Notes under the pieces: generated by a model | The model's database searches: none | Told to the model about the DNA's origin: nothing | What the model saw: only the letters and a program-made list of their open reading frames with translations | Position numbers and translations under genes: made by a program | Source: Bacillus sp. 123MFChir2 | Lineage (GTDB): Bacteria > Bacillota > Bacilli > Bacillales > Bacillaceae_G | DNA length: 47,812 nucleotides | Direction: 5' to 3' | NCBI RefSeq assembly: GCF_000383235.1 | Contig: NZ_KB910958.1 | Span: 1-47,812, forward strand | Shown: one piece after another, positions 40,070 to 47,812 of the stretch | How the letters are laid out: each line of letters starts with the position of its first letter | Position numbering within the stretch: position 1 is the stretch's first letter

Positions 40070-40882
40070 ATGAATAGTAAAATCGTGTATGTCGTATCTG
40101 ATTCGGTTGGAGAAACAGCTGATTTAGTTGTTCGAGCGGCTATGGGACAATTTCCATTTGCGCCGGATCTTAGACGTGTGCCGTATGTAGAAGATACAGG
40201 GACGTTAAAAGAAGTTATTTCTATTGCCAAAAGTAATAATGCTCTTATTTGTTTTACATTAGTAAAACCTGATATGAGAAAATATTTACGAGAAGAAGCA
40301 GAAAAAGAAGGCGTAGAAGTTTATGATATTATCGGTCCTCTTATCGATCAAATTGAAGATATAACAAAACAAACTCCAAGATATGAGCCAGGGGTTGTGC
40401 GAAAGCTGGATGAAGAGTATTTCAAAAAAATTGAGGCAATTGAATTTGCTGTGAAATATGACGATGGTAGAGATTCAAGAGGTCTTTTAAAAGCAGATAT
40501 TGTATTAATTGGAATTTCTCGTACATCGAAAACACCGCTTTCGCAATATTTAGCACATAATAAGCGATTAAAGGTTGCTAACGTTCCGCTCGTACCGGAA
40601 GTGGATCCCCCAGAAGAATTATACCATGTGCCGAAAGAAAAATGTTTTGGGTTAAAAATAACGCCTGATAAATTAAATCATATTCGCAAAGAACGTTTAA
40701 AATCTCTTGGATTAAGTGATGGAGCAAATTATGCAAACATTGAACGTATTAAAGAAGAGATTAAACATTTTGAACGGATTGTAAGTCGAATAGGTTGCCC
40801 GGTTATCGATGTATCGAATAAGGCGATTGAAGAAACGGCAAATATTATTGTGAATGCAGTGCAAAACCAAAAAATGTTTTAG
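40070..40882 (+). CDS. yqfL: Bifunctional kinase-pyrophosphorylase regulating PPDK (YqfL)
   Basis: The 270-residue DUF299 family protein phosphorylates and dephosphorylates pyruvate phosphate dikinase in other organisms. It has the N-terminal [16 protein letters not shown] and the P-loop-like [14 protein letters not shown] near residue 151. In B. subtilis it acts with CcpN as a positive regulator of gluconeogenic genes. It sits 29 bases after ccpN and shares its transcript, ending at a terminator. Confidence 0.93.
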   Translation: MNSKIVYVVSDSVGETADLVVRAAMGQFPFAPDLRRVPYVEDTGTLKEVISIAKSNNALICFTLVKPDMRKYLREEAEKEGVEVYDIIGPLIDQIEDITKQTPRYEPGVVRKLDEEYFKKIEAIEFAVKYDDGRDSRGLLKADIVLIGISRTSKTPLSQYLAHNKRLKVANVPLVPEVDPPEELYHVPKEKCFGLKITPDKLNHIRKERLKSLGLSDGANYANIERIKEEIKHFERIVSRIGCPVIDVSNKAIEETANIIVNAVQNQKMF

Positions 40883-40912
40883 CACATTTACCAAAGGTGA
40901 ATGTGCTTTTTT
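40881..40912 (+). terminator. Terminator after yqfL
   Basis: AGCACATTTACC and GGTGAATGTGCT pair (one G-T) around AAA, followed by TTTTTT. Confidence 0.9.
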
Positions 40913-41136
40913 CACTCACTATAAAAATTAAAAGGACATGTAGCTAAGTTTAGAAAAATGTATTATAATAAAAAATTGTGATAAAAACATTCATTTTACG
41001 TTTAGACTTCAATTTTTCAGAATAAACTAGTGATAGGTTTTGTAAAGGATATGCTTTTACGTAAAATCGACAAAAATCTGAACAAGAAAACGCACATTAT
41101 GGAAGGATTCACAGAAGGGATGTAGAATAGAGAAAT

Positions 41137-41595
41137 ATGCAAAACATCACTCGGATTTATGTTGATGCAGATGCATGTCCAGTGAAGGAAGAAATTATGC
41201 GCGTCGGTGCAAAATTTCATGTCGATATTTGGTTTATCGCATCCTACGCCCATCAGTCAAGAAGTCAGAAGGGAAATTGGATATATGTAGATTCTGCGCA
41301 AGACGAGGTGGATTTTTATATCTATCAGCGTGCAGAAGCAGGGAATCTCGTTATCACACAGGATATGGGACTTGCTGGCCTTCTTGTCAAAAAAGGAGTA
41401 TATGTATTATCTCCGCGCGGCACAATTGTGACCGATGAGCATATGGATACAATTTTATATAGTCGATACGTATCTGCGAAGTTACGCAGACAAGGAACCT
41501 TTACAAAAGGGCCAAAAGCCTTTTCTAAACGTGATCGACAATGTTTTTTGGCAAATTTAGAAAAAATATTGTCGAATTATAAAGGAATCTTGTAA
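41137..41595 (+). CDS. yqxD: UPF0178 / YaiI-YqxD family protein
   Basis: The 152-residue protein begins with YVDADACPVKEEIMR and contains NLVITQDMGLAGLLVKKG and FSKRDRQCFLANLEKIL, the marks of the YaiI/YqxD family. The fold resembles PIN-like nucleases (acidic DADACP and TQD motifs), but no activity is established. It lies just before dnaG-sigA as in B. subtilis. The upstream ribosome site (AGAAGGG) is far from the ATG, so the start is less sure. Confidence 0.88.
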   Translation: MQNITRIYVDADACPVKEEIMRVGAKFHVDIWFIASYAHQSRSQKGNWIYVDSAQDEVDFYIYQRAEAGNLVITQDMGLAGLLVKKGVYVLSPRGTIVTDEHMDTILYSRYVSAKLRRQGTFTKGPKAFSKRDRQCFLANLEKILSNYKGIL

Positions 41596-41633
41596 TTTGT
41601 ATCGAATACAAATTACGACACGGAGATGGAGTT

Positions 41634-43430
41634 ATGGGGAACAGAATTCCCGAAGAAGTTGTAGAACAAATTCGTACATCATCTGATATTGTTGAAGTGA
41701 TTGGTGAATATGTACAGCTAAAAAAACAAGGTCGAAATTATTTTGGGCTTTGTCCTTTCCATGGCGAAAACTCACCGTCGTTTTCTGTTTCTGCTGATAA
41801 GCAAATTTTTCATTGCTTCGGATGTGGAGAAGGCGGAAATGTTTTTTCTTTCTTAATGAAAATAGACGGACTGTCTTTTGCGGAAGCTGCGCAAAAATTA
41901 GGTGAGCGAAATGGTATTCCTGTTGCTAACTTTACATCAGAACTAGAGCAAACACAAAATATATCTGATGATAGCACGATTATGTTGCAAGCCCACGAGC
42001 TTTTGAAAAAATATTATCATCATCTCTTAGTAAATACAGAAGAAGGAAAACAGCCACTTGCGTATTTACTAGAGCGAGGTATTACAAAAGAAATGATTGT
42101 AAAGTTTGAAATTGGATACGCCACTCCTTCTTGGGATGCAGCGGCAAAAATCTTACAAAAACGAGGTTTTTCAACTGCTGTTATGGAGCAAGCTGGATTA
42201 CTTGTTCGTAGTGAGAAGGATGGCAGTTATCATGATCGTTTTCGTGGACGAGTTATGTTTCCAATTCATACACTGCAAGGGAAAGTAGCTGCTTTTAGTG
42301 GACGGGCATTAGGGGATGATACGCCTAAGTATTTAAATAGTCCAGAGACACCTATTTTTCATAAAAGCAAGCTGGTATATAACTTTCATCAAGCAAGGTC
42401 ATTTATTCGAAAACGAGGACAAGTTCTTCTCTTTGAAGGATATGCGGATGTTTTAGCTGCTGTGAAAAGTGGGATCGAAGAATCGGTTGCTACGATGGGA
42501 ACTGCTTTAACTGAGGAACAGGCAAAGCTTTTGCGGCGTAATGTTGAAACTGTTGTTCTTTGCTATGATGGTGATAAAGCAGGACAAGAAGCAACAATGA
42601 AAGCAGGACAATTGTTATTGCAAACCGGTTGTGAAGTGAAAGTTGTCTCTATGCCAGATAAATTAGACCCTGACGAGTATGTACAGCGTTATGGAACAAC
42701 AGCGTTTCAAAAACTTGTACAAGCGAGTATAAGTTTTGTTGGATTTAAAATAAATTATCTTCGTTTAGGGAAAAATTTGCAAGATGAGTCTGGAAAAGAA
42801 GCTTATGTGAAAAGTGTTTTAAAAGAGTTAGCGTCATTGCAAGATGCAATGCGAGCGGAATCGTATTTGAAGGCATTGTCACAGGAATTTGCTTACTCAA
42901 TGGAAACACTGTTGGGGCAATTGCACCAATATCGCAAAGAACAAAAGGTACAGCAAAAACAGGCAAAGCCGATTGCACAGCCTTCTCAAATTGTTCATGT
43001 GAAACCGAAATTTTCTGGTTTTGAAAGAGCTGAAAGAGAGCTTATTTATCACATGTTGCAGAGTGAAGATATCGCTTTTCGTATCGAACCTCATATAGAA
43101 GATTTTCATACAGAAGAACATAAAGGGATTTTATATGAGCTATACGCATATTATGAAAAGGGAAATGAACCGTCAGTCGCAAACTTTCTAAGTTGGCTTT
43201 CTGATGAAAAGCTGAAAAATATTGTAACTAATATTTCAACAGATGAAATGATTAATCCTGAGTTCTCGGAAGAATTGCTTCATGGCAATGTAGACGCGCT
43301 GCGTCGGCAGAAGCAAAAGTTAAAGAAAATGGAAAATATTTTTACGCTGAAGCAAATGGAAAAAGAAGATCATTTAGCAGCAGCACGATTTTTCCAAGAA
43401 TATTTGCAAAAACGAAAAGCAAGAAAATAG
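41634..43430 (+). CDS. dnaG: DNA primase
   Basis: DnaG makes RNA primers at the replication fork. The 598-residue protein has the N-terminal zinc finger C40-x2-H43, C61-x2-C64, the RNA-polymerase-like core, and a TOPRIM domain with LFEGYADVLAA (near 267) and CYDGDKAGQEA (near 308). Its C-terminal helicase-binding domain spans about 450-598. The ATG at 41634 follows CGGAGATGGAG. It forms the classic macromolecular synthesis unit with sigA, here without rpsU. Confidence 0.97.
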   Translation: MGNRIPEEVVEQIRTSSDIVEVIGEYVQLKKQGRNYFGLCPFHGENSPSFSVSADKQIFHCFGCGEGGNVFSFLMKIDGLSFAEAAQKLGERNGIPVANFTSELEQTQNISDDSTIMLQAHELLKKYYHHLLVNTEEGKQPLAYLLERGITKEMIVKFEIGYATPSWDAAAKILQKRGFSTAVMEQAGLLVRSEKDGSYHDRFRGRVMFPIHTLQGKVAAFSGRALGDDTPKYLNSPETPIFHKSKLVYNFHQARSFIRKRGQVLLFEGYADVLAAVKSGIEESVATMGTALTEEQAKLLRRNVETVVLCYDGDKAGQEATMKAGQLLLQTGCEVKVVSMPDKLDPDEYVQRYGTTAFQKLVQASISFVGFKINYLRLGKNLQDESGKEAYVKSVLKELASLQDAMRAESYLKALSQEFAYSMETLLGQLHQYRKEQKVQQKQAKPIAQPSQIVHVKPKFSGFERAERELIYHMLQSEDIAFRIEPHIEDFHTEEHKGILYELYAYYEKGNEPSVANFLSWLSDEKLKNIVTNISTDEMINPEFSEELLHGNVDALRRQKQKLKKMENIFTLKQMEKEDHLAAARFFQEYLQKRKARK

Positions 43431-43489
43431 CTTTTTGTATAAAAACTTACTATAATCATTGTTTGTATCTCGCGTAAGGAGGGGAACAA

Positions 43490-44611
43490 ATGGCTGATAA
43501 ACCAGCTCGTTCTAAACAAATTGAAACTGATATGACACTTGAGCAAGTGAAAGAGCAACTCACAGAGCTCGGAAAAAAACGTGGCGTTCTTACATATGAA
43601 GAGATTGCAGAACGCATGAGCGGATTTGATATTGAATCCGATCAAATGGATGAATATTATGAATATTTAGGTGAACAAGGAATCGATTTAGTTGGCGACA
43701 GCGATGAAGATCCAAATACTCGTCAATTAGCCAAAGCTGAAGAAGAGTTTGACTTAAATGATTTAAGTGTACCGCCAGGTGTGAAAATTAATGATCCTGT
43801 CCGTATGTACTTAAAAGAAATCGGTCGTGTTGACTTACTATCTGCTGAAGAAGAAATTGCTCTTGCAAAACGTATTGAAGAAGGCGATGAAGAAGCGAAG
43901 CGCCGCCTTGCAGAAGCAAACTTACGTCTAGTTGTAAGTATTGCAAAACGTTATGTTGGCCGCGGTATGCTTTTCTTAGACTTAATTCAAGAAGGGAATA
44001 TGGGTCTAATTAAAGCTGTTGAAAAGTTTGATTACCGCAAAGGGTATAAATTTAGTACGTATGCAACGTGGTGGATTCGTCAAGCAATTACACGTGCAAT
44101 TGCGGACCAAGCAAGAACAATTCGTATACCAGTTCATATGGTTGAAACAATTAATAAGTTGATTCGTGTTCAACGTCAATTATTACAAGATTTAGGTCGT
44201 GAGCCATCTCCAGAAGAGATTGGCGAAGAAATGGATCTTGCTCCTGAAAAAGTACGCGAAATCTTAAAGATTGCTCAAGAGCCAGTATCTCTTGAAACAC
44301 CAATTGGTGAAGAAGATGACTCTCATTTAGGCGATTTTATTGAAGACCAAGAAGCAACATCTCCTGCAGATCATGCAGCATATGAATTATTAAAAGAACA
44401 ATTAGAAGATGTATTAGATACATTGACAGATCGTGAAGAAAATGTTCTTCGTCTTCGCTTTGGTTTAGACGATGGACGAACTCGTACGCTTGAAGAAGTT
44501 GGAAAAGTATTCGGCGTTACGAGAGAGCGTATTCGTCAAATTGAAGCAAAAGCGCTTCGTAAATTAAGACACCCAAGCCGTAGCAAACGTTTGAAAGATT
44601 TCTTAGAATAG
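43490..44611 (+). CDS. sigA: Primary sigma factor SigA (RpoD)
   Basis: The 373-residue housekeeping sigma factor shows region 1.1 at the N-terminus, region 1.2 ([20 protein letters not shown]), region 2 ([52 protein letters not shown]), regions 3 and 4, and the 4.2 helix-turn-helix [18 protein letters not shown]. The ATG at 43490 follows AAGGAGGGG. A TATAAT at 43451-43456 could be an extra promoter, but no -35 fits. Confidence 0.98.
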   Translation: MADKPARSKQIETDMTLEQVKEQLTELGKKRGVLTYEEIAERMSGFDIESDQMDEYYEYLGEQGIDLVGDSDEDPNTRQLAKAEEEFDLNDLSVPPGVKINDPVRMYLKEIGRVDLLSAEEEIALAKRIEEGDEEAKRRLAEANLRLVVSIAKRYVGRGMLFLDLIQEGNMGLIKAVEKFDYRKGYKFSTYATWWIRQAITRAIADQARTIRIPVHMVETINKLIRVQRQLLQDLGREPSPEEIGEEMDLAPEKVREILKIAQEPVSLETPIGEEDDSHLGDFIEDQEATSPADHAAYELLKEQLEDVLDTLTDREENVLRLRFGLDDGRTRTLEEVGKVFGVTRERIRQIEAKALRKLRHPSRSKRLKDFLE

Positions 44612-44621
44612 GGCTTTGTGT

Positions 44622-44656
44622 AAAGTTTACTTCATTAATGTGAAGTAAACTTTTTT
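44622..44656 (+). terminator. Terminator after sigA
   Basis: AAAGTTTACTTCA and TGAAGTAAACTTT form a perfect 13-bp stem around TTAATG, followed by a T run. Confidence 0.93.
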
Positions 44657-44998
44657 CTTTTGTTAATTTTTGTTAAAATTTATTTAGCAGCAGCAATTAC
44701 AATTCTTGTAATTTATTTTACAGAATTGTCTTTTGATTTGCAAATAGTCATTTTTCGATTTTTCGATTAATTTCGTGTATTTTTAACAAAAATATGTAGA
44801 AAATGTAACTGTTTATGATGAGAAAAGAGGATATTTAGCAAAAAAACTATGTGAATTTGTAGTGGGATAATTAATTGAATATACGGAATATTTTTGACTT
44901 ATTGTAGTTTGGTCTTTTCTGGTAGGTTGTTTTCAAGTACAATAGAAATGACTGAATCATCAAACTATTAGGGGATATAGAGGGGGGAAAAAGAAAAA
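44657..44998. other. AT-rich gap before cccA with a weak candidate promoter
   Basis: No gene is seen. TACAAT near 44938-44943, with TTTTCT 17 bases upstream, is a possible cccA promoter of low strength. A GGGGATATAGAGGGGGG ribosome site region precedes cccA. Confidence 0.35.
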
Positions 44999-45358
44999 AT
45001 GAAGCGTAATCCGTTAATTCCATTTGCTCTTATTGCTGTATTGGGAATTATTATTATGTTTGTATCTTCATTTCAAGGCATGCATAAATCAAAGGAACTA
45101 GCTGACGCGAAGAAAAACGGGGGGAAAACGACACAAACAGCAGCAAAACCAGAAGAGATTGTAAAACAAAGTTGTACAAGTTGTCATGGTGATCAATTAC
45201 AGGGGGCTGTTGGTCCTAATTTACAAAAAGTTGGCGGTAAGCTTTCGAAAGATCAAATCCAAGAAGTGATTGTAAAAGGAAAAGGAAATATGCCACCAGG
45301 TATTATTCCAGCGGATCAAGCATCTAAAGTGGCGGATTGGTTATCAAAGAAAAAATAA
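44999..45358 (+). CDS. cccA: Membrane-anchored cytochrome c550
   Basis: The 119-residue electron carrier has one N-terminal membrane segment (about residues 6-25), a Lys/Thr-rich linker, and a small class I cytochrome domain with heme attachment C59-x2-C62-H63 and M98 as likely sixth ligand (GNMPPGI). There is no lipobox, so the helix is the anchor, as in CccA of B. subtilis, which also lies after sigA. The ATG at 44999 follows GAGGGGGG. A terminator follows. Confidence 0.93.
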   Translation: MKRNPLIPFALIAVLGIIIMFVSSFQGMHKSKELADAKKNGGKTTQTAAKPEEIVKQSCTSCHGDQLQGAVGPNLQKVGGKLSKDQIQEVIVKGKGNMPPGIIPADQASKVADWLSKKK

Positions 45359-45374
45359 TAGTGGATTACATAGT

Positions 45375-45405
45375 AGCTCTTTACGCCTAAGTAAAGAGCT
45401 TTTTT
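45375..45405 (+). terminator. Terminator after cccA
   Basis: AGCTCTTTAC and GTAAAGAGCT form a perfect 10-bp stem around GCCTAA, followed by TTTTT. Confidence 0.95.
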
Positions 45406-45420
45406 ATATTGCATTTAAAA

Positions 45421-45617
45421 ATATATAAATCCAAGTTGACTTTCCAACATACAAGTCACCGCTATGCCAAGAAAAAAGCACCCTGCTACTTTTTTCCTCT
45501 ATGTTTGAATATCGCATGTGGCAGAAAAAGGACCTGACCGCTTCTATGCATGGCCAGACGCTCTCGCCCACTTAAAAAGAAAAGGGTTTTATGTCAATTT
45601 TTTAACTTGGATATATA
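45421..45617 (-). repeat. bcr-like intergenic repeat, copy D (inverted), with clear ends
   Basis: The left end ATATATAAATCCAAGTT is nearly the reverse complement of the right end AACTTGGATATATA (45604-45617). On the minus strand the core reads GGCGAGAGCGTCTGGCC, then TAGAAGCGGTCAG, CCTTTTTCTGCCACATGC, and GCATAGCGGTGACTTGTATGTTGG. It is the copy with the best-preserved terminal inverted repeats and so defines the family borders. It lies between cccA and trmK. Confidence 0.8.
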
Positions 45618-45720
45618 AAAATGACTTATAAGCTTAGTAAAATGATTTATCTACTTGCAATCACAACTATAAATTCTTTATCATGGAGACAGACTGAAAG
45701 AGAAGGAGCAATTGAAATAA

Positions 45721-46428
45721 ATGAATGAAGTAAAGCTTTCAAAACGATTAGAAGAAGTGGTACTTGAAATTCCAGCAGGTTCCACTGTTGCAGATATTGG
45801 CTCGGATCATGCTTATTTACCTTGCTATACAATTTTACATCATATTGCTGTGCAGGCAGTAGCAGGAGAGGTTGTAGAAGGGCCATTTCGTTCTGCACGA
45901 GCTACAGTAGCAGAATGCGGTTTGCAAGATAAAGTAAGTGTGCGTAAAGGGAATGGTTTAGAAGTCATCGCGCCAGGCGAAGTAGATGTCATTACAATTG
46001 CAGGTATGGGTGGTGCGTTAATTCGTGATATTTTAGAAAATGGAAAAGAGAAGCTGAAAGGTGTAACCCGTTTAATTTTACAACCAAACATCGCCGCACA
46101 TCATATTCGTGAGTGGTTTATTGAGAATGGTTGGGAATTAATAAAAGAAAAAATCGTAAAAGAAGACGGGAAAATTTACGAAATTTTAGTAGGAGAACAG
46201 GGCAATGTTCTAGCACCCTACAATGAGAAAAAAGAAGAAGCTTTATTCATGGGACCATTTTTAATGAAAGAGAAAAATGAAGTGTTTGTAGAAAAATGGG
46301 AAAGTGAACGAAAAAACTTTGAAAATATTTGTAAGCAATTAGAACGTGCAACAGAAACAGCAGAGACAAAAGAAAAGCGTGCAGAAGTACTTGAGAAGAT
46401 CCGTATGATTGAGGAGGTTTTATCATGA
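45721..46428 (+). CDS. trmK: tRNA (adenine22-N1)-methyltransferase TrmK
   Basis: TrmK (YqfN) methylates A22 in tRNAs. The 235-residue protein has the Rossmann SAM site VADIGSDHAYLPCYTI (22-37), the block DVITIAGMGGALIRDIL near 90, ILQPNIAAHHIREWF near 118, and a C-terminal coiled coil (about 190-235). The ATG at 45721 follows AAGGAGCA. It overlaps the next gene by 4 bases. Confidence 0.95.
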   Translation: MNEVKLSKRLEEVVLEIPAGSTVADIGSDHAYLPCYTILHHIAVQAVAGEVVEGPFRSARATVAECGLQDKVSVRKGNGLEVIAPGEVDVITIAGMGGALIRDILENGKEKLKGVTRLILQPNIAAHHIREWFIENGWELIKEKIVKEDGKIYEILVGEQGNVLAPYNEKKEEALFMGPFLMKEKNEVFVEKWESERKNFENICKQLERATETAETKEKRAEVLEKIRMIEEVLS

Positions 46429-47546
46429 GTAAAACGCCTAATGGATACGAAATTATTTCTTTGTTTGAAAGTATGTACCCGAAACATTTAGCGGTCGAAG
46501 GTGATAAAGTTGGATTGCAAATTGGGGCATTAAATAAACCAGTAGAGAATGTGTTAATTGCACTTGATGTAACAGAAGAAGTTGTACAAGAAGCAATTGA
46601 AAAAGGGGTAAATTTAATTATTGCCCATCATCCGCTTATTTTTAATCCGCTTAAAGCGATTCATACAGAGCAAGCGTACGGGCGTATTATTGAAATGTGT
46701 ATAAAAAACGATATTGCACTTTATGCTGCTCATACAAATGTTGATATCGCAAAAGGCGGTGTGAACGATTTATTGGCAGATGCTTTAGGATTACAGGAAA
46801 CAGAGGTGCTTGCTTCTACTTATGTGGAAGAAATGAAAAAGCTAGTTGTCTTTGTTCCTTCTTCGCATGCAGAAACAGTACGTCAAGCAATCGGCGATGC
46901 AGGAGCAGGATATATCGGAAATTATAGTCACTGTGCGTTTTATAGTGAAGGCAAGGGTACGTTTTTACCACAAGAAGGAACGAATCCGTATATCGGAGAG
47001 ACAGGGCGTTTAGAACAGGTAGAAGAAGTTCGTATTGAAACGATTATTCCGGCGTCGTTGCAACGTAAAATCATGAAGGCAATGCTTGGAGCGCATCCGT
47101 ATGAAGAAGTAGCATACGATATTTATCCGTTAGAAAACAAAGGTGAAACGTTGGGACTTGGAAAAATTGGATATTTGCCGCAAGAAATGACATTGCAACA
47201 ATTTGCGGAACATGTGAAACAATCTCTTGATGTAAAGGGAGCTCGTGTTGTTGGTAACTTACAGCAAACAGTGAAAAAAGTAGCGGTACTTGGCGGAGAC
47301 GGAAATAAGTATATAAAGCAAGCAAAGTTTAAAGGGGCAGACGTATATGTAACGGGGGATATGTATTATCACGTTGCGCATGATGCGATGATGCTCGGAT
47401 TAAATATTGTAGACCCAGGACATAACGTGGAAAAGGTAATGAAAAAAGGTGTACAAAAACAATTACAAGAAAAAGTGGATGAGAAAAAATTTACTGCGTG
47501 TATACATGCTTCAGAATTACATACAGATCCATTTACATTTGTATAG
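46425..47546 (+). CDS. yqfO: Nif3-like dinuclear metal hexameric protein (YqfO)
   Basis: The 373-residue protein has two Nif3 halves with metal-ligand motifs IIAHHPLIF (H68, H69), AAHTNVD near 106, and in the C-terminal half GDMYYHVAHDA and PGHNVEK. A CutA-like inserted domain separates the halves (about 130-235), typical of Gram-positive YqfO. Function is unresolved; in some annotations it is called GTP cyclohydrolase I type 2, which is not well supported. The ATG overlaps the trmK stop as ATGA, with GAGGAGG before it. Confidence 0.93.
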   Translation: MSKTPNGYEIISLFESMYPKHLAVEGDKVGLQIGALNKPVENVLIALDVTEEVVQEAIEKGVNLIIAHHPLIFNPLKAIHTEQAYGRIIEMCIKNDIALYAAHTNVDIAKGGVNDLLADALGLQETEVLASTYVEEMKKLVVFVPSSHAETVRQAIGDAGAGYIGNYSHCAFYSEGKGTFLPQEGTNPYIGETGRLEQVEEVRIETIIPASLQRKIMKAMLGAHPYEEVAYDIYPLENKGETLGLGKIGYLPQEMTLQQFAEHVKQSLDVKGARVVGNLQQTVKKVAVLGGDGNKYIKQAKFKGADVYVTGDMYYHVAHDAMMLGLNIVDPGHNVEKVMKKGVQKQLQEKVDEKKFTACIHASELHTDPFTFV

Positions 47547-47556
47547 AATGAAAAAA

Positions 47557-47592
47557 ACAAAATCCGTTATCTTATGAGATAACGGATTTTGT
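47557..47592 (+). terminator. Terminator-like hairpin after yqfO
   Basis: A perfect 16-bp stem, 47557-47572 with 47577-47592, encloses TATG. The trailing T run is only TTTTGT, inside the stem, so termination may be moderate. Confidence 0.7.
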
Positions 47593-47812
47593 CAGAGTGT
47601 TGGGAAACCCTTTGGGTTTCCCAACCTCTGATGACCTTTATTGTAACTATGTATAAAAAAATTGTACGAAACAATAAAAAATAAGAAAAACAGCCCTTCA
47701 ACTGACCCTTTCTGGTCAGATGAAGGGCTATTTTTTTCATGTTTTGGCAGGCTGCGGTGAGATATGCCTGTATTTGGACAGACTTCATCCCTCGGAACCG
47801 AGCGTATCGATA
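47567..47812 (-). CDS. C-terminal fragment of a transposase (IS1182-like), cut by the window edge
   Basis: On the minus strand a frame enters from the right edge with YRYARFRGMKSVQIQAYLTA, then ACQNMKKIALHLTRKG. This is the typical C-terminal block of DDE transposases of the IS1182 type (RYRG...QAxLTAxxQNxKK). The frame then stays open to a stop at 47567 through low-complexity sequence, so the true end may be earlier only if a frameshift exists. Assignment is by motif recall and the family name is tentative. Confidence 0.6.
   Translation of the reverse strand, partial: YRYARFRGMKSVQIQAYLTAACQNMKKIALHLTRKGQLKGCFSYFLLFRTIFLYIVTIKVIRGWETQRVSQHSDKIRYLIR
47593..47630. repeat. Perfect 12-bp palindrome near the transposon end
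   Basis: GTTGGGAAACCC (47599-47610) and GGGTTTCCCAAC (47614-47625) pair with a 3-nt loop. CAGAG (47593-47597) and CTCTG (47626-47630) extend the stem past one bulged base. Confidence 0.8.
47692..47737. terminator. Hairpin with T runs on both strands near the transposase end
   Basis: AGCCCTTCA and CTGACC pair with GGTCAG and TGAAGGGCT, with an A-A mismatch between the two helices. TTTTTTT follows on the plus strand and GTTTTTC on the minus strand. It may insulate the insertion sequence from neighbouring transcription. Confidence 0.75.

Noticed and set aside
43451-43456. Perfect TATAAT before sigA as an internal promoter
   Set aside because: No acceptable -35 or extended -10 accompanies it, so it is mentioned only within the sigA entry.

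Overview
The window is chromosomal DNA of a low-GC, spore-forming member of the Firmicutes, most probably the Bacillus cereus group. Protein sequences, gene order and strong GGAGG-type ribosome binding sites with many TTG/GTG starts are Bacillus-like. Sporulation genes (sigK, sda, gpr, yqfC, yqfD, pgpH) and several copies of a roughly 170-205 bp intergenic repeat resembling bcr-type elements support this. No tRNA, rRNA, CRISPR array, prophage or complete insertion sequence is visible.

Layout. 1-2100: an ORF remnant split by a 225-bp inverted-repeat element, uninterrupted sigK, then a gene-poor stretch holding a second diverged copy of the sigK 3' end and several hairpins. 2110-3530: psd, and on the minus strand the tiny checkpoint gene sda facing a cluster of DnaA boxes. 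3534-8640: yqeG-yqeH-aroE-yqeI-nadD-yqeK-rsfS-yqeM, tightly packed and partly overlapping (ribosome assembly GTPase and factors, shikimate and NAD synthesis). 8734-13353: comER facing the competence operon comEA-comEB-comEC, then small yqzM. 13721-20120: holA, rpsT (minus), gpr, yqxA, lepA, hemW. 20576-28772: the CIRCE-controlled heat-shock operon hrcA-grpE-dnaK-dnaJ followed by prmA, rsmE and mtaB. 28938-33523: deoC, two repeat elements, rpsU-yqeY, then yqfC-yqfD-phoH behind a near-perfect sigma-E promoter. 33904-39302: pgpH-ybeY-dgkA-cdd-era-yqzL-recO. 39408-45358: ccpN with its partner yqfL (PPDK regulator), yqxD, the macromolecular synthesis genes dnaG-sigA, and cccA. 45721-47546: trmK and a Nif3-like gene. 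The right edge enters the C-terminal end of a minus-strand transposase.

Common themes are translation and ribosome maturation (S20, S21, LepA, Era, YqeH, YbeY, RsfS, PrmA, RsmE, MtaB, TrmK), the start of replication and transcription (HolA, DnaG, SigA), and links between replication state and sporulation (Sda with DnaA boxes). Most units end in clear intrinsic terminators, and the mobile repeats sit between units.

I did not find a clearly new biological system. The items most worth a second look are the element that splits the first ORF, the duplicated sigK tail, the sda/DnaA-box arrangement, the four-copy repeat family, a promoter-plus-terminator leader before hemW, and the absence of spoIIP, yqeZ-floA-yqfB and glyQS from positions where Bacillus subtilis has them. 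All identifications were made by eye from the sequence; no database search was run.
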